The notes beneath the pieces are model-generated. The model worked only from the letters and a program-made list of their open reading frames with translations. It was not told the origin of the DNA and did no database searches. From assembly GCF_000430005.1 (NCBI RefSeq), contig NZ_AUCY01000012.1, positions 62,001 to 126,000 on the forward strand: a DNA stretch of 64,000 nucleotides, written 5' to 3'. Below, piece by piece: positions 8,801-16,768 of this stretch. Each line of letters starts with the position of its first letter. Position 1 is the stretch's first letter. This stretch comes from Desulfovibrio cuneatus DSM 11391. Lineage in GTDB: Bacteria; Desulfobacterota; Desulfovibrionia; Desulfovibrionales; Desulfovibrionaceae. The position numbers and the translations under genes are program-made.

Positions 8801-8934
8801 AATAAACTCCTAGAACATTTGAACTTTGAAAAGTTGCATTCATTTTCTGCAGCACACATGGGCAACTTCAAGCAGCCTATGGTGATGTTTGAATAAACGT
8901 ACCCGCTTCGCGGGTGTCCGCTGTGCGTTCACAA

Positions 8935-8956
8935 AGCATTTCAAAGTGGAAATGCT
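8935..8956. repeat. family-B short palindrome after fliK
   Basis: AGCATTTC...GAAATGCT, 8-bp arms, loop of six. It begins directly after the fliK stop codon (8957-8959 on the minus strand). Other copies are at 14286, 26398 and 59116, with a degenerate one at 16155. Confidence 0.6.
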
Positions 8957-10585
8957 CTATGCGACTATGTGCAGCCCTTGTTCCCTGCCAGCAGGGGTGG
9001 TGGTTGCAGTACTCGCTTGCACGCTTTCCCCTGCTTCACGGCGAAGCTGGGCAAGGCGGGCAAACCGCTGTTGTTCACGGGCTTCCTGCATGAAGTTATG
9101 TTCATGCTGGCCCTGCTGCCATGTGTGGGAGGAAGAATCTTCCCGCACGTTGGTTTGCACATCTATTTCTGCAACTTTGATGCCGTTTTCTTCAAGTTGG
9201 GCCTTGAGCTCTGTAATTTGTTCTGTAAGAGCGGCGGCACTCTCTTTATTTTCCGCCTTGAACACAGCTTTCAGTTCCCCTTCCTGCATGCTCAGCACCA
9301 GGCTCACTTTGCCAAGGTCACCACTGGAAAGCTGCATGGTCAGTTGCTGGCCCCCGTTCTGGGTGCTTTGCAAAATACCCTGTTCCACCTGGGCAAAAAC
9401 TTCTTGCTTCAAGTGGGTGGTGGGCATGGGCTGGGCAGGGGTTTTTGCTTCCTGCGCCATGGGGCGGTCAAGCTGCACATCAAATGCGTTGAGCATTTCA
9501 CGCACGGGGTCTGCTACCGGGGCGGCCTTTGGGGCTTCCTTCTGGGCAGCCTGCTGGACCTGTTCCGCATTGGGAGTAAATTGCTGTTTGCCTTTGGTTG
9601 CTTCCTTCTGCCCTTCCTTGCGCAGGTTTTCCTGGTGTTCGTGCAGGTCTTGGGAAACTTCCATATGCTCTTCATGGCTTTTGGCGTCGCTTTGCAAGCC
9701 TTCGCCTTCTGCCTGTTCAAACGCGGCGCTGCGCATGCGTAATTCACTGGCAATGTTACGGCTGCCTGCCCGCATGTCTGCGGAAGGGCCACCAAGCTCT
9801 TCCAGCTTGGCTGCTTTCAGGGCTTCATCAATGGCTGGGCGCAAAGAGCGCAGCATGGTTTGCTGGGCCAGCTCTTTTTCCCCCAGTTCTTTGTCTACCT
9901 GGGCAAGCAGAGTTTTCAGTTCGCCCTTGTTCATGGCGTCTAACTGGTGCTCAATTGTTGCCTTATTAATATTTTCGCGGGCGGCACTACTCACGTCCAG
10001 GCTACGCAGCAGGGCAGCAATTTCAGCCGGGTGGACTGAAAGGGTGCTTTCGTCCATGTCTTCAATTTTCTGGGAAATGCGCTTCCAGGCAGCAATGCCT
10101 TTGCCTTCTTCCCCCATCTGAATCAGCTCTTGCGATTCGTCGGTGGTAAAGCCAAGTTTTTTCAGCAACTTTTCGCAGTCTGCCCGTTCCAGGTCGTCAA
10201 GCCCGGCAGAAGCGCGGGAAGAGCCGGAAAGGGCACCAAAAATACGCCCCACAGTCATGCTTTTGCCTGAATCTATCAGGTCGTCCAGGGTGTTCATGCT
10301 GCTTTTGGGGGCATTGCCTTCCTGCAGCAGACCGCGCAAGGCATCGGTTTTGGTGCGCCCAAGCACGGAGCCGGGGGTGTCCAAAGCGGAAAACCCTTTG
10401 GGCACGCCAGTATAGTCAGTACGCCCAGGTTCGATGAACGAGCTGTATACATCGGAAAAGGAGGAACCTTCCTTTTTGCGTGCGTCTTCTTCTGCCTTCT
10501 TGGCATCTTCTTCTGCTCGTGTGGCAAGTTCTTCCGGGGAATATGTATTGGAGTACAGGGATGTGTCTGTGGGAAAAAATTGCAT
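8957..10585 (-). CDS. fliK: flagellar hook-length control protein FliK
   Basis: Secreted ruler and export-specificity switch for the hook. The 542-aa protein is charged, low in complexity and rich in Glu, Lys and Gln through residues about 15-400. A conserved C-terminal Flg_hook domain (about 405-490) shows LTMQLSSGDLGKVSLVLSM and a helix KAENKESAAALTEQITELKA. The ATG at 10585 follows an AAGGAG box. The first gene of fliK-flgD-flgE on the minus strand, it is preceded by a sigma-54-like promoter, in keeping with class-2 flagellar control in many bacteria. Confidence 0.9.
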   Translation of the reverse strand: MQFFPTDTSLYSNTYSPEELATRAEEDAKKAEEDARKKEGSSFSDVYSSFIEPGRTDYTGVPKGFSALDTPGSVLGRTKTDALRGLLQEGNAPKSSMNTLDDLIDSGKSMTVGRIFGALSGSSRASAGLDDLERADCEKLLKKLGFTTDESQELIQMGEEGKGIAAWKRISQKIEDMDESTLSVHPAEIAALLRSLDVSSAARENINKATIEHQLDAMNKGELKTLLAQVDKELGEKELAQQTMLRSLRPAIDEALKAAKLEELGGPSADMRAGSRNIASELRMRSAAFEQAEGEGLQSDAKSHEEHMEVSQDLHEHQENLRKEGQKEATKGKQQFTPNAEQVQQAAQKEAPKAAPVADPVREMLNAFDVQLDRPMAQEAKTPAQPMPTTHLKQEVFAQVEQGILQSTQNGGQQLTMQLSSGDLGKVSLVLSMQEGELKAVFKAENKESAAALTEQITELKAQLEENGIKVAEIDVQTNVREDSSSHTWQQGQHEHNFMQEAREQQRFARLAQLRREAGESVQASTATTTPAGREQGLHIVA

Positions 10586-10610
10586 GATGACTCTCCTTGC
10601 AGTTCCTAGT

Positions 10611-10626
10611 TACAAACTCTGTGCCA
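10611..10626 (-). promoter_or_regulatory. putative sigma-54 promoter of fliK-flgD-flgE
   Basis: On the minus strand, TGGCAC-N5-TTGTA fits the -24 box exactly and the -12 box with one change. The predicted start point leaves a short leader with the AAGGAG box of fliK very close to the 5' end, which is tight. Confidence 0.42.
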
Positions 10627-10768
10627 AGTGGGCCACAAACAGGTGGTGTTTCATTTTATTCAATAAAAATAAGGAATAAACCGTTTGTCGCCGGGGGCAC
10701 GTTTTGCCCCATATTGCTGAATAAGCATTTTCTGTGCCAGGTAGAGGGTAAAATCTTTCCTGCTACTA

Positions 10769-10795
10769 TTAAGAATGTACCCGTTGTGCCGATAT
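10769..10795 (+). promoter_or_regulatory. putative sigma-28 (FliA) promoter of the RTX-like gene
   Basis: TTAAGAAT-N11-GCCGATAT compares with the flagellar consensus TAAAGTTT-N11-GCCGATAA: the -10 matches 7 of 8 and the spacing is exact. It lies about 70 bp upstream of the ATG. Confidence 0.5.
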
Positions 10796-10863
10796 AGAAA
10801 AAGACGTCATCAAAGAACTTGTGTCGGCAATCAATCAGCGTTTCCTTAAATAAGGAGAAGGCC

Positions 10864-12633
10864 ATGTATATTTCAGGAATGATGTCTGCTTCTTTCACGC
10901 AAGCTTCCCGGCGGGCCAAAAAGCCCATGCGCATTGGCACGGAGTTAATGCCTCTTACGTCTTCCATGGGGTCAGCCAAAAATGACGCACGTAAGGTGGT
11001 TGCTCATGACAAGCTGGACTTAAGCGGCATTGACGCCAAAAGCCTGCAAGCCCTTGCAGCCATGCAGGGGCAAGAGCGCACATTTACTGTGAACAACATG
11101 ACCATGACCCTGAAGGAAGATTCAGATGGTTCCCGTACCTTGCTGGTGAAGCAAAAGGGGCAGGAAGACCAAACTTTTACCTTCACAGGGGATGCCCGCC
11201 TTGTGCAGGGAAAAAATGGCCAGATGGAACTTGTTTCCGGCAAGGAAGCTCTTTCCGGCGGGGTACTGCGGGCACAAAGCGAAGGGGAAGTGTTACTGCG
11301 CCAAGACGCAAAAGTGGTGGACACCGGGAAATTTTCTGCTTCCGTGGTGAGCCTTGGCAGCGGCCCTGCCACCTATACCAGCTCCGGCGGAAAAACCGTG
11401 TATACCGGGGTGTTCAATGAAAGCACCATTACAGATACCGGGGGCGAAGCCTCATTTTTCGGCTTGTTCAACAAATCCACCGTTAGCGTCACGGGCATGG
11501 GCAACTTTGATGGGGCCTTCAAGGACAGTTTTGTGCAGGGGGGCAAGGGGGGCAACACGTTCCATGGCAGCTATGCCTCTTCGGAAGTGCGCGGGGATGC
11601 TGGCAAGGATATTTTTTCCGGCAACTTTATCCACCAAAGCAAGCTGTTCGGGATGGATGGCAACGATATATTCAATGGTGTGTTTTCCCACTCCGAACTG
11701 GATGCGGGCAAGGGCAACGACTCCATTGGGCGCGAAGGGATGCTGGTATACAATGAAGTAGACAAGCTCTATGACCTTGCTGCCACCATTATGGATTCCA
11801 CCATTGTAGGCGGCGAAGGGGACGACACCTTAAATGGCGTTATGGCACGCACGCAAAGCGACCTGGGCGAAGGGGACAATACGGCTTTCGGGCTGTATGT
11901 AGACTCCACCCTGACCACAGGCGGGGGGAAAGATACGGTAAACGCCCTGTATGGCAAAAACTCAAAATTTGTCACTGGCGACGGGGATGATTCCCTAAGC
12001 ATAGCCACCGCTGTTGGTACTGAAGTGGATGCGGGCAAGGGCAAAAATTCCGTGCTGTTTGGGGTGCCTGAAGGGGAATTCATGACTATGAATACCAGCA
12101 CAGGCAGCACTGTGACCATGAATGACCTGCTATTTTCGGGTTCCTTGGTTGGCCCTAAGGCTGATGCCTTTGGCAAGGTGGAGCAGAACCACGTTTCTGC
12201 CATGGACCCCAAAGGAGAAACCACGGTTACAGCGTGGGTTGACGGCATTTCGCACCTGCTTACCTCATTTGCCGAGTCTCCTGAAGACGAGGAAACCAAA
12301 GCCCAAAAGGAAATGGAAGAGAGTTACGAAAAGCAGGAAACTGAACAGGCAAGCGGTGCCACCAGCAGCCACAACGCGCAAGCAACGGAAGAAGCCCTTC
12401 CTGAAATGACAGAGAAAGAAAAGGCTATTGCCGCCAAGGCAGAAGAAGAAGCAGAGTGGATGCGGAGTCATGCTTCAAATTATTATGCCGTACGTTTCGC
12501 CCAGCACAACGGGGCCATGCAGGACATTAACGGTGAAAAAGACTATTATAAACCCAAAGAATTTCCCGTTAAAGACGATATTGTTGTGAACAAAAAGCGC
12601 AAGGCCTTGCTTGCCTATGGAGTGTGGACATAA
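10864..12633 (+). CDS. RTX-like repeat protein linked to flagellar genes
   Basis: A 589-aa protein with three parts. Residues 1-165 have no known domain. Residues about 170-400 hold about eleven tandem repeats of 18 residues with the pattern S-x-v-x-G-g-x-G-n-D-t-f-x-G-x-f, for example GGEGDDTLNG and GDGDDSLSI, which resemble paired RTX nonapeptides that form a calcium-binding parallel beta-roll. A C-terminal tail from about 440 is very acidic and Glu-rich and ends in a basic stretch. There is no signal peptide, so export by a type I or the flagellar route is possible. I chose the ATG at 10864 because AAGGAG precedes it. It is divergent from fliK and behind a FliA-like promoter, which suggests a late flagellar or surface role. 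Function is unknown. Confidence 0.8.
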   Translation: MYISGMMSASFTQASRRAKKPMRIGTELMPLTSSMGSAKNDARKVVAHDKLDLSGIDAKSLQALAAMQGQERTFTVNNMTMTLKEDSDGSRTLLVKQKGQEDQTFTFTGDARLVQGKNGQMELVSGKEALSGGVLRAQSEGEVLLRQDAKVVDTGKFSASVVSLGSGPATYTSSGGKTVYTGVFNESTITDTGGEASFFGLFNKSTVSVTGMGNFDGAFKDSFVQGGKGGNTFHGSYASSEVRGDAGKDIFSGNFIHQSKLFGMDGNDIFNGVFSHSELDAGKGNDSIGREGMLVYNEVDKLYDLAATIMDSTIVGGEGDDTLNGVMARTQSDLGEGDNTAFGLYVDSTLTTGGGKDTVNALYGKNSKFVTGDGDDSLSIATAVGTEVDAGKGKNSVLFGVPEGEFMTMNTSTGSTVTMNDLLFSGSLVGPKADAFGKVEQNHVSAMDPKGETTVTAWVDGISHLLTSFAESPEDEETKAQKEMEESYEKQETEQASGATSSHNAQATEEALPEMTEKEKAIAAKAEEEAEWMRSHASNYYAVRFAQHNGAMQDINGEKDYYKPKEFPVKDDIVVNKKRKALLAYGVWT

Positions 12634-12654
12634 GCCCACATGACACCTGTTTGC

Positions 12655-12915
12655 CTACTGCACAAAATAATAGCTTTCCAGTAAGTACGATTGCCCAATG
12701 CGCTCCATGCATTGGTATAGAAAGCGTTTCATGCGTGGGGCGGCCTCGGCATTTTGCACCAGTGCTTCTTGCAGGGTGGTGAACTTGTTGCGCCGCCGGG
12801 GCACAATGCAGGGGCCCACTATGCGTGTTTGTAGCGGGCATTTGCGTATAGGGCAAGGCATGAAATTGCCTTTGGTTACGGCTTGGGGTATAGGAGAACT
12901 GCATGTATTCTCCAT
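12655..12915 (-). CDS. small cysteine-containing hypothetical protein
   Basis: An 86-residue frame that fills the gap between the RTX-like gene and the hydrolase. It shows the motif MPCPIRKCPLQTRIVGPC, then a basic stretch and an amphipathic C-terminus. The Cys spacing could bind metal. The start (ATG at 12915) is only 12 bp from the divergent hydrolase start and has a weak ribosome binding site, so a later Met is possible. I do not recognise the family. Confidence 0.45.
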   Translation of the reverse strand: MENTCSSPIPQAVTKGNFMPCPIRKCPLQTRIVGPCIVPRRRNKFTTLQEALVQNAEAAPRMKRFLYQCMERIGQSYLLESYYFVQ

Positions 12916-12927
12916 CCTAGGAATCAT

Positions 12928-13773
12928 ATGAAGCTCCTCTTTACCTTGCTTGGTGTGGCCCTTGGGCTGTATGCTGTGTTTGCCCTTGGGTCTAACCTGC
13001 TTTATTGGCGCTGTGTGCGCCGTTTTCCGTGTGCGGCGTTGCCTGCCCCGGCATTTTCCGGCAGGGCATTTGCCGCCATGCTGTGGCGCACGGTTGTTTC
13101 CCAATTGTGGGAAATGTTGTGCGTGCCCAAAAGCATTTACTTGCGCAAGCGTTTTGAGCATGCCACAACACGCCATGCCCCGGTATTGTTGGTGCATGGC
13201 ATTTATCAGAATCAGGCTTCCTGGTTTGGTATGCAAAAGGCGCTGTATGGTGCGGGTTATGCCTCTACCTGTTATGTGTACCGCAGTTTTTATACTTCCC
13301 TCGAAGGATTGGCTGACGGCCTTGAAGAAGCGGTGGACCGGCTGGAACGACGGTTCCCCGGTAAAAAGCCTGTGGTGCTTGGGCACAGCCTGGGGGGACT
13401 TATTGTGCGGCTGTGGCTGATGCGCCCTGGCAATGGGCAGCGGCTTGGCGGAGTTATCACGTTTGGCACCCCCCATGAAGGTAGCCAGCTTGCCCACTTT
13501 GCCCCTGGCCAGCTTGCTAAAAGCCTGTGCCCTGGCTCCCTCTTTTTGCGCCAACTGGCAGCAGCCCACACGGCCCCTTCTTTCCCAGCCCATGCGTTTT
13601 GTTCCCCTACAGATGAATCGGTGCAGCCTGCCGCTTCCCTGTTGCCCCCTGCGGGGTGGCAGCTGCATGGCACAGAGCCGTGCAGCCATTTGGGGCTTCT
13701 TTTTAACAACAATGTCATTGCCCGGTGCATTAGCTTGCTGGGCCAAATAGCTGTAAGTGAGAGTCCCATATGA
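12928..13773 (+). CDS. membrane-anchored alpha/beta hydrolase, lipase-like
   Basis: Serine hydrolase of 281 aa. Residues 1-25 form one membrane anchor or uncleaved signal. The fold begins at PVLLVHGIYQNQ (oxyanion HG at 90-91). The nucleophile elbow GHSLGG places Ser at about 154. Likely triad partners are Asp in SPTDESVQP and His in CSHLGLL near the C-terminus. The motif GTPHEGS is typical of triacylglycerol lipases and PGAP1-like esterases. The ATG at 12928 has AGGA seven bases upstream; an earlier in-frame Met has none. The stop overlaps the next start as ATGA, so it is translationally coupled to the PilZ-like gene. The substrate is unknown. Confidence 0.8.
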   Translation: MKLLFTLLGVALGLYAVFALGSNLLYWRCVRRFPCAALPAPAFSGRAFAAMLWRTVVSQLWEMLCVPKSIYLRKRFEHATTRHAPVLLVHGIYQNQASWFGMQKALYGAGYASTCYVYRSFYTSLEGLADGLEEAVDRLERRFPGKKPVVLGHSLGGLIVRLWLMRPGNGQRLGGVITFGTPHEGSQLAHFAPGQLAKSLCPGSLFLRQLAAAHTAPSFPAHAFCSPTDESVQPAASLLPPAGWQLHGTEPCSHLGLLFNNNVIARCISLLGQIAVSESPI

Positions 13774-14285
13774 ACCGTTCCCCACTCCAAGTTGTTACCT
13801 CTGTTAAAACGCTGTTTCGGCTTATGGAAGATTTGTCTGAAGCGTCCCTGTATTCTGCCTCAATAGCAAGCGGGGGCAGTGCTGTGCGTGAAGCGTTTTG
13901 TGAAACGGCCCGCCTGCCGGAGGCAGTAACGCGCTTTCTGGTGGAAATGGATAAAAAACTGGATATTCTGGTGGGGCGGTTCCAGCAAGAGTCTCTTTCC
14001 ACGCACTTTCCTTCCCAGGGGCGCTTTGTGGCCTTAAGTGCCACCGGAGCAACGTTGCAGTGCCGTGAACCCTTGGCCCCCGGCGACTGCCTTGAGCTGA
14101 TACTTGTGCTGCAAGAGTTTCCCTTTGTTTCGGTGGTGTGCCGGGCCATGGTTGTTTCCTCCCTGGCAGACAGCGTGTATGCCGTGGCCTTTCAAAGTGT
14201 GGAAGAAGATGACAAGGAACGGCTTATTCAGTTTATTTTTCAGGAAGAACGCCGCCATATTCGCAGTGCCAAGGTTATGAACTAA
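13770..14285 (+). CDS. PilZ-like domain protein
   Basis: A 171-aa protein. The first 75 residues are helical. Residues about 85-165 resemble a PilZ beta-barrel: SQGRFVALSATGATLQC looks like the (D/N)xSxxG strand, followed by GDCLELILVLQEFPF and a C-terminal helix LIQFIFQEERRHIR typical of PilZ proteins. The arginine pair RxxxR that contacts cyclic di-GMP is not evident, so binding is uncertain. It is coupled by a 4-bp ATGA overlap to the upstream hydrolase, so the two probably act together. Confidence 0.6.
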   Translation: MNRSPLQVVTSVKTLFRLMEDLSEASLYSASIASGGSAVREAFCETARLPEAVTRFLVEMDKKLDILVGRFQQESLSTHFPSQGRFVALSATGATLQCREPLAPGDCLELILVLQEFPFVSVVCRAMVVSSLADSVYAVAFQSVEEDDKERLIQFIFQEERRHIRSAKVMN

Positions 14286-14309
14286 AGCATTTCAATTTTG
14301 CAATGCTCT
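14286..14309. repeat. family-B short palindrome after the PilZ-like gene
   Basis: AGCATTTC-AATTT-TGCAATGCT, nearly symmetric, starting directly after the TAA stop at 14283-14285. Confidence 0.55.
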
Positions 14310-14660
14310 GATTTTGGTCTTTGCGGCGTAATGCATTGCCTTGGAACAAAATTATTGTGGACTAACTACTGTAATACATTAAAAAGAATAGCTTTTATTG
14401 CGCTTTTATGCTATTTTGCTTTAGTTGCAAAAGAATATATGTTGGTACTGCTACCTGTTGTGGTGGCAGCGGTGCAACTTCGTGTTCCTGGGCAGTTCTG
14501 CTCTAGGTTCCCGTGTAGGAAGGATGCCGTGGGAAATGGCCACGCCACCATTCACTTGAAAAGATAACCTGCCTCTGTGCAGCGGTTGAATATATAAGGG
14601 AGTCTGCAGTACTATGCAGGCAATGGATGTTATTCACAGTTATTGACCAAGGAGATACAT
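14310..14660 (+). other. intergenic region upstream of cstA
   Basis: No gene is seen in about 350 bp. The AT-rich part (14370-14450) and the GGAG box before 14661 suggest that the cstA promoter lies here; no single promoter stands out. Confidence 0.35.
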
Positions 14661-16109
14661 ATGAGTGGATCTGTCTTTTTCCTGCTGAGCATTGTGTTGC
14701 TTGTGGCAGGGTACTTTGTGTATGGGGCCGTTGTTGAAAAAATTTTTGGCCCGCAGGAACACCGTTCAACCCCAGCTGTACGCCTGGCTGATGGTGTGGA
14801 TTTTGTGGAAATGCCCACCTGGAAGGTGTACCTTATTCAACTGCTGAACATTGCAGGCCTTGGCCCGGTGTTTGGGCCCATTCTTGGTGCCCTGTATGGC
14901 CCGGTGGCCCTGCTTTGGGTTATATTCGGGTGCATTTTTGCAGGGGCCGTACACGACTACTTTTCCGGTATGCTTTCCGTGCGTTCCAATGGTGCTTCTG
15001 TGCCAACGCTTGTAACGGAAAACATGGGCAAGTTTGCCGGCCAGTTTATGGTCTATTTTTCCGTACTGGTGCTGCTGCTGGTGGGTGTGGTGTTTGTTAC
15101 CGGCCCCGCAGGGTTGCTCAGTAAAATGACGGGCATTAACACACTTACGTGGGTTATTATCATTTTTGTCTATTACTTCCTGGCTACCTGCCTGCCCATT
15201 GACATGATTATTGGCCGCATTTACCCGGTATTTGCCGCCATTTTGCTGTTTATGGCTGTAGCCCTGCCCATTGCCATGTTCTACCAGGGCTACACCGTGT
15301 TGCCCAACCTTGATTTTTCCACCAATACCCACCAAAGCCTGCCTGTGTGGCCCATGGTGTTTATTACCATTGCTTGCGGTGCCATTAGCGGCTTCCACGC
15401 CACGCAGTCGCCCATGATGGCACGCTGCCTGCAAAATGAAAAATTGGGGCGTAAGGTTTTTTATGGCGCCATGATTGGTGAAGGCCTTATTGCCCTTGTG
15501 TGGGTTACCCTTGGCCTTTCTTTCTATGAATCCGCTGAAGGGCTGCGCAATGCCCTTGGCCCCAAGGGCAACGCCGCCCTGGTGGTTAGCGAAATTTCCA
15601 ACACACTGCTTGGTACCGGCCTTGGTGGTACCCTGGCTGTGCTGGGTGTTGTTATTCTGCCCATTACCTCGGGCGATACCGCATTCCGTAGTGCCCGCCT
15701 GACCATTGCCGACCTGCTGAAAATGCCCCAGCAAAGCATACCCAAGCGGTTGATTATTGCTGTGCCGCTGTTTGTTATTGGGGCAGTCCTTTCGCAAATG
15801 GATTTTTCCATTATCTGGCGCTACTTTGGCTGGGCCAACCAGACCCTTGCCATGTTTATGCTGTGGACCGGGGCCATTTGGCTTGCACGCCGCAGCAAGT
15901 TCCACTGGATTTGTTCTGTGCCAGCCACCTTCATGACGGCCGTGTGTGTTACCTACCTGTGCTTTGACAAAATTGGGTTTGCACTTTCTTACAACTCGGC
16001 CAACATTGCGGGGGTAGTGGTTGCTATTCTTGCCCTGGTGCTGTTCATGGTAAAGGGTACCCAGCCAAACCAGGCCCTGATTGATGAAGACGCCAAGTGG
16101 CAAAAATAA
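14661..16109 (+). CDS. cstA: CstA-family carbon starvation / pyruvate transporter
   Basis: Integral membrane protein of 482 aa with about 14 hydrophobic segments. The early sequence WKVYLIQLLNIAGLGPVFGP and GCIFAGAVHDYFSGMLSVR are the signature of CstA/BtsT transporters, which import pyruvate or small peptides. The length is that of the short CstA class (E. coli CstA is about 700 aa). The ATG at 14661 has GGAG upstream; an in-frame codon 18 bases earlier does not. No BtsS-like sensor is adjacent. The gene stands alone, followed by a strong hairpin. Confidence 0.92.
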   Translation: MSGSVFFLLSIVLLVAGYFVYGAVVEKIFGPQEHRSTPAVRLADGVDFVEMPTWKVYLIQLLNIAGLGPVFGPILGALYGPVALLWVIFGCIFAGAVHDYFSGMLSVRSNGASVPTLVTENMGKFAGQFMVYFSVLVLLLVGVVFVTGPAGLLSKMTGINTLTWVIIIFVYYFLATCLPIDMIIGRIYPVFAAILLFMAVALPIAMFYQGYTVLPNLDFSTNTHQSLPVWPMVFITIACGAISGFHATQSPMMARCLQNEKLGRKVFYGAMIGEGLIALVWVTLGLSFYESAEGLRNALGPKGNAALVVSEISNTLLGTGLGGTLAVLGVVILPITSGDTAFRSARLTIADLLKMPQQSIPKRLIIAVPLFVIGAVLSQMDFSIIWRYFGWANQTLAMFMLWTGAIWLARRSKFHWICSVPATFMTAVCVTYLCFDKIGFALSYNSANIAGVVVAILALVLFMVKGTQPNQALIDEDAKWQK

Positions 16110-16115
16110 GTGGGC

Positions 16116-16149
16116 ATGTGCTGCCGGGTGGGAATGCCCGGCAGCACAT
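16116..16149 (+). terminator. hairpin at the 3' end of cstA
   Basis: ATGTGCTGCCGGG (16116-16128) pairs perfectly with CCCGGCAGCACAT (16137-16149). There is no T tail, so it may be a stabiliser or a factor-dependent terminator. Confidence 0.6.
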
Positions 16150-16301
16150 ACTCTAAAGCATTGTCACTTGAAAGCTCTGGGGTACATGCGTGGGCATGAA
16201 CCCGTTGCGTAGGCATAAGCGCTATGTAGCCAAAAAACAGTTGGCTGCAAGCCCGTATTTCAGCCCGGTATCTGCTTTGGTAGTGCCGGGTTGCGTTTAA
16301 G

Positions 16302-16352
16302 GAACAGGCCGGGAAATGCATACTTTTTCCGGCCTGTTCTCTCTTTTTTTTC
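16302..16352 (+). terminator. strong rho-independent terminator without an upstream gene
   Basis: GAACAGGCCGG (16302-16312) pairs with CCGGCCTGTTC (16329-16339), then TCTCTTTTTTTTC. It lies about 190 bp beyond the cstA stop and a first hairpin, so it may end a long cstA 3' trailer or an independent small RNA. Confidence 0.75.
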
Positions 16353-16768
16353 ACCCTGCCGGTACAATGCGTGGCACAAGGGAAAACGTTGATTGGATGC
16401 GACAAAAGTAACCAAATGTGTATTTTGTGAACAAAAATGCATGGAAATAGTTGCATGGCAGGCGTGGCTGACGTATGTAATACAGACATCAATGCACCTT
16501 CCGTTATGCTTAATGGTTTGCATGGCTTTTAGAGATGAGGATTTGAGTTCACGCACCCTCGTGTAACTTGTTTTAGTCCTGCGGGGCAGTTCTTTTCTCT
16601 TGTTCATGCAAGCATGTGCCAAATTTGTTTTGGTGGCGTTTACCCAGCGTTTCTGAAAACCTGGACAGCGCGGCCCGCATGGCATAAGCCGGGAGACTTT
16701 TACATATAAGTGCCTGCTATAATTCTTGAAAATACGTTTATGGCAAAGGCATTACCTTGGAGTGAACC
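16353..16768 (+). other. intergenic region upstream of the HD-GYP gene
   Basis: No credible gene. A TATAAT hexamer at 16718-16723 is a possible -10 for the downstream gene; the -35 is poor. Confidence 0.35.

Noticed and set aside
12655-13785. Long minus-strand frame of 376 codons
   Set aside because: Its upper part is antisense to the alpha/beta hydrolase, which has a clear catalytic motif set; only the last 86 codons, outside the hydrolase, are kept as a possible gene.
14800-16100. T-box, riboswitch or CRISPR signals around transporter and leu genes
   Set aside because: No repeat-spacer periodicity was found anywhere, and no recognisable T-box or known riboswitch core was seen near cstA, the SLC13 gene or leuA.
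14766-16103. Minus-strand frame of 445 codons opposite cstA
   Set aside because: Gly, His, Gln and Asn-rich composition is the mark of a reverse shadow of a membrane protein gene; cstA on the plus strand has full family motifs.
16260-16685. Minus-strand frame of 141 codons upstream of the HD-GYP gene
   Set aside because: Lies across a strong plus-strand terminator and has no family-like features.
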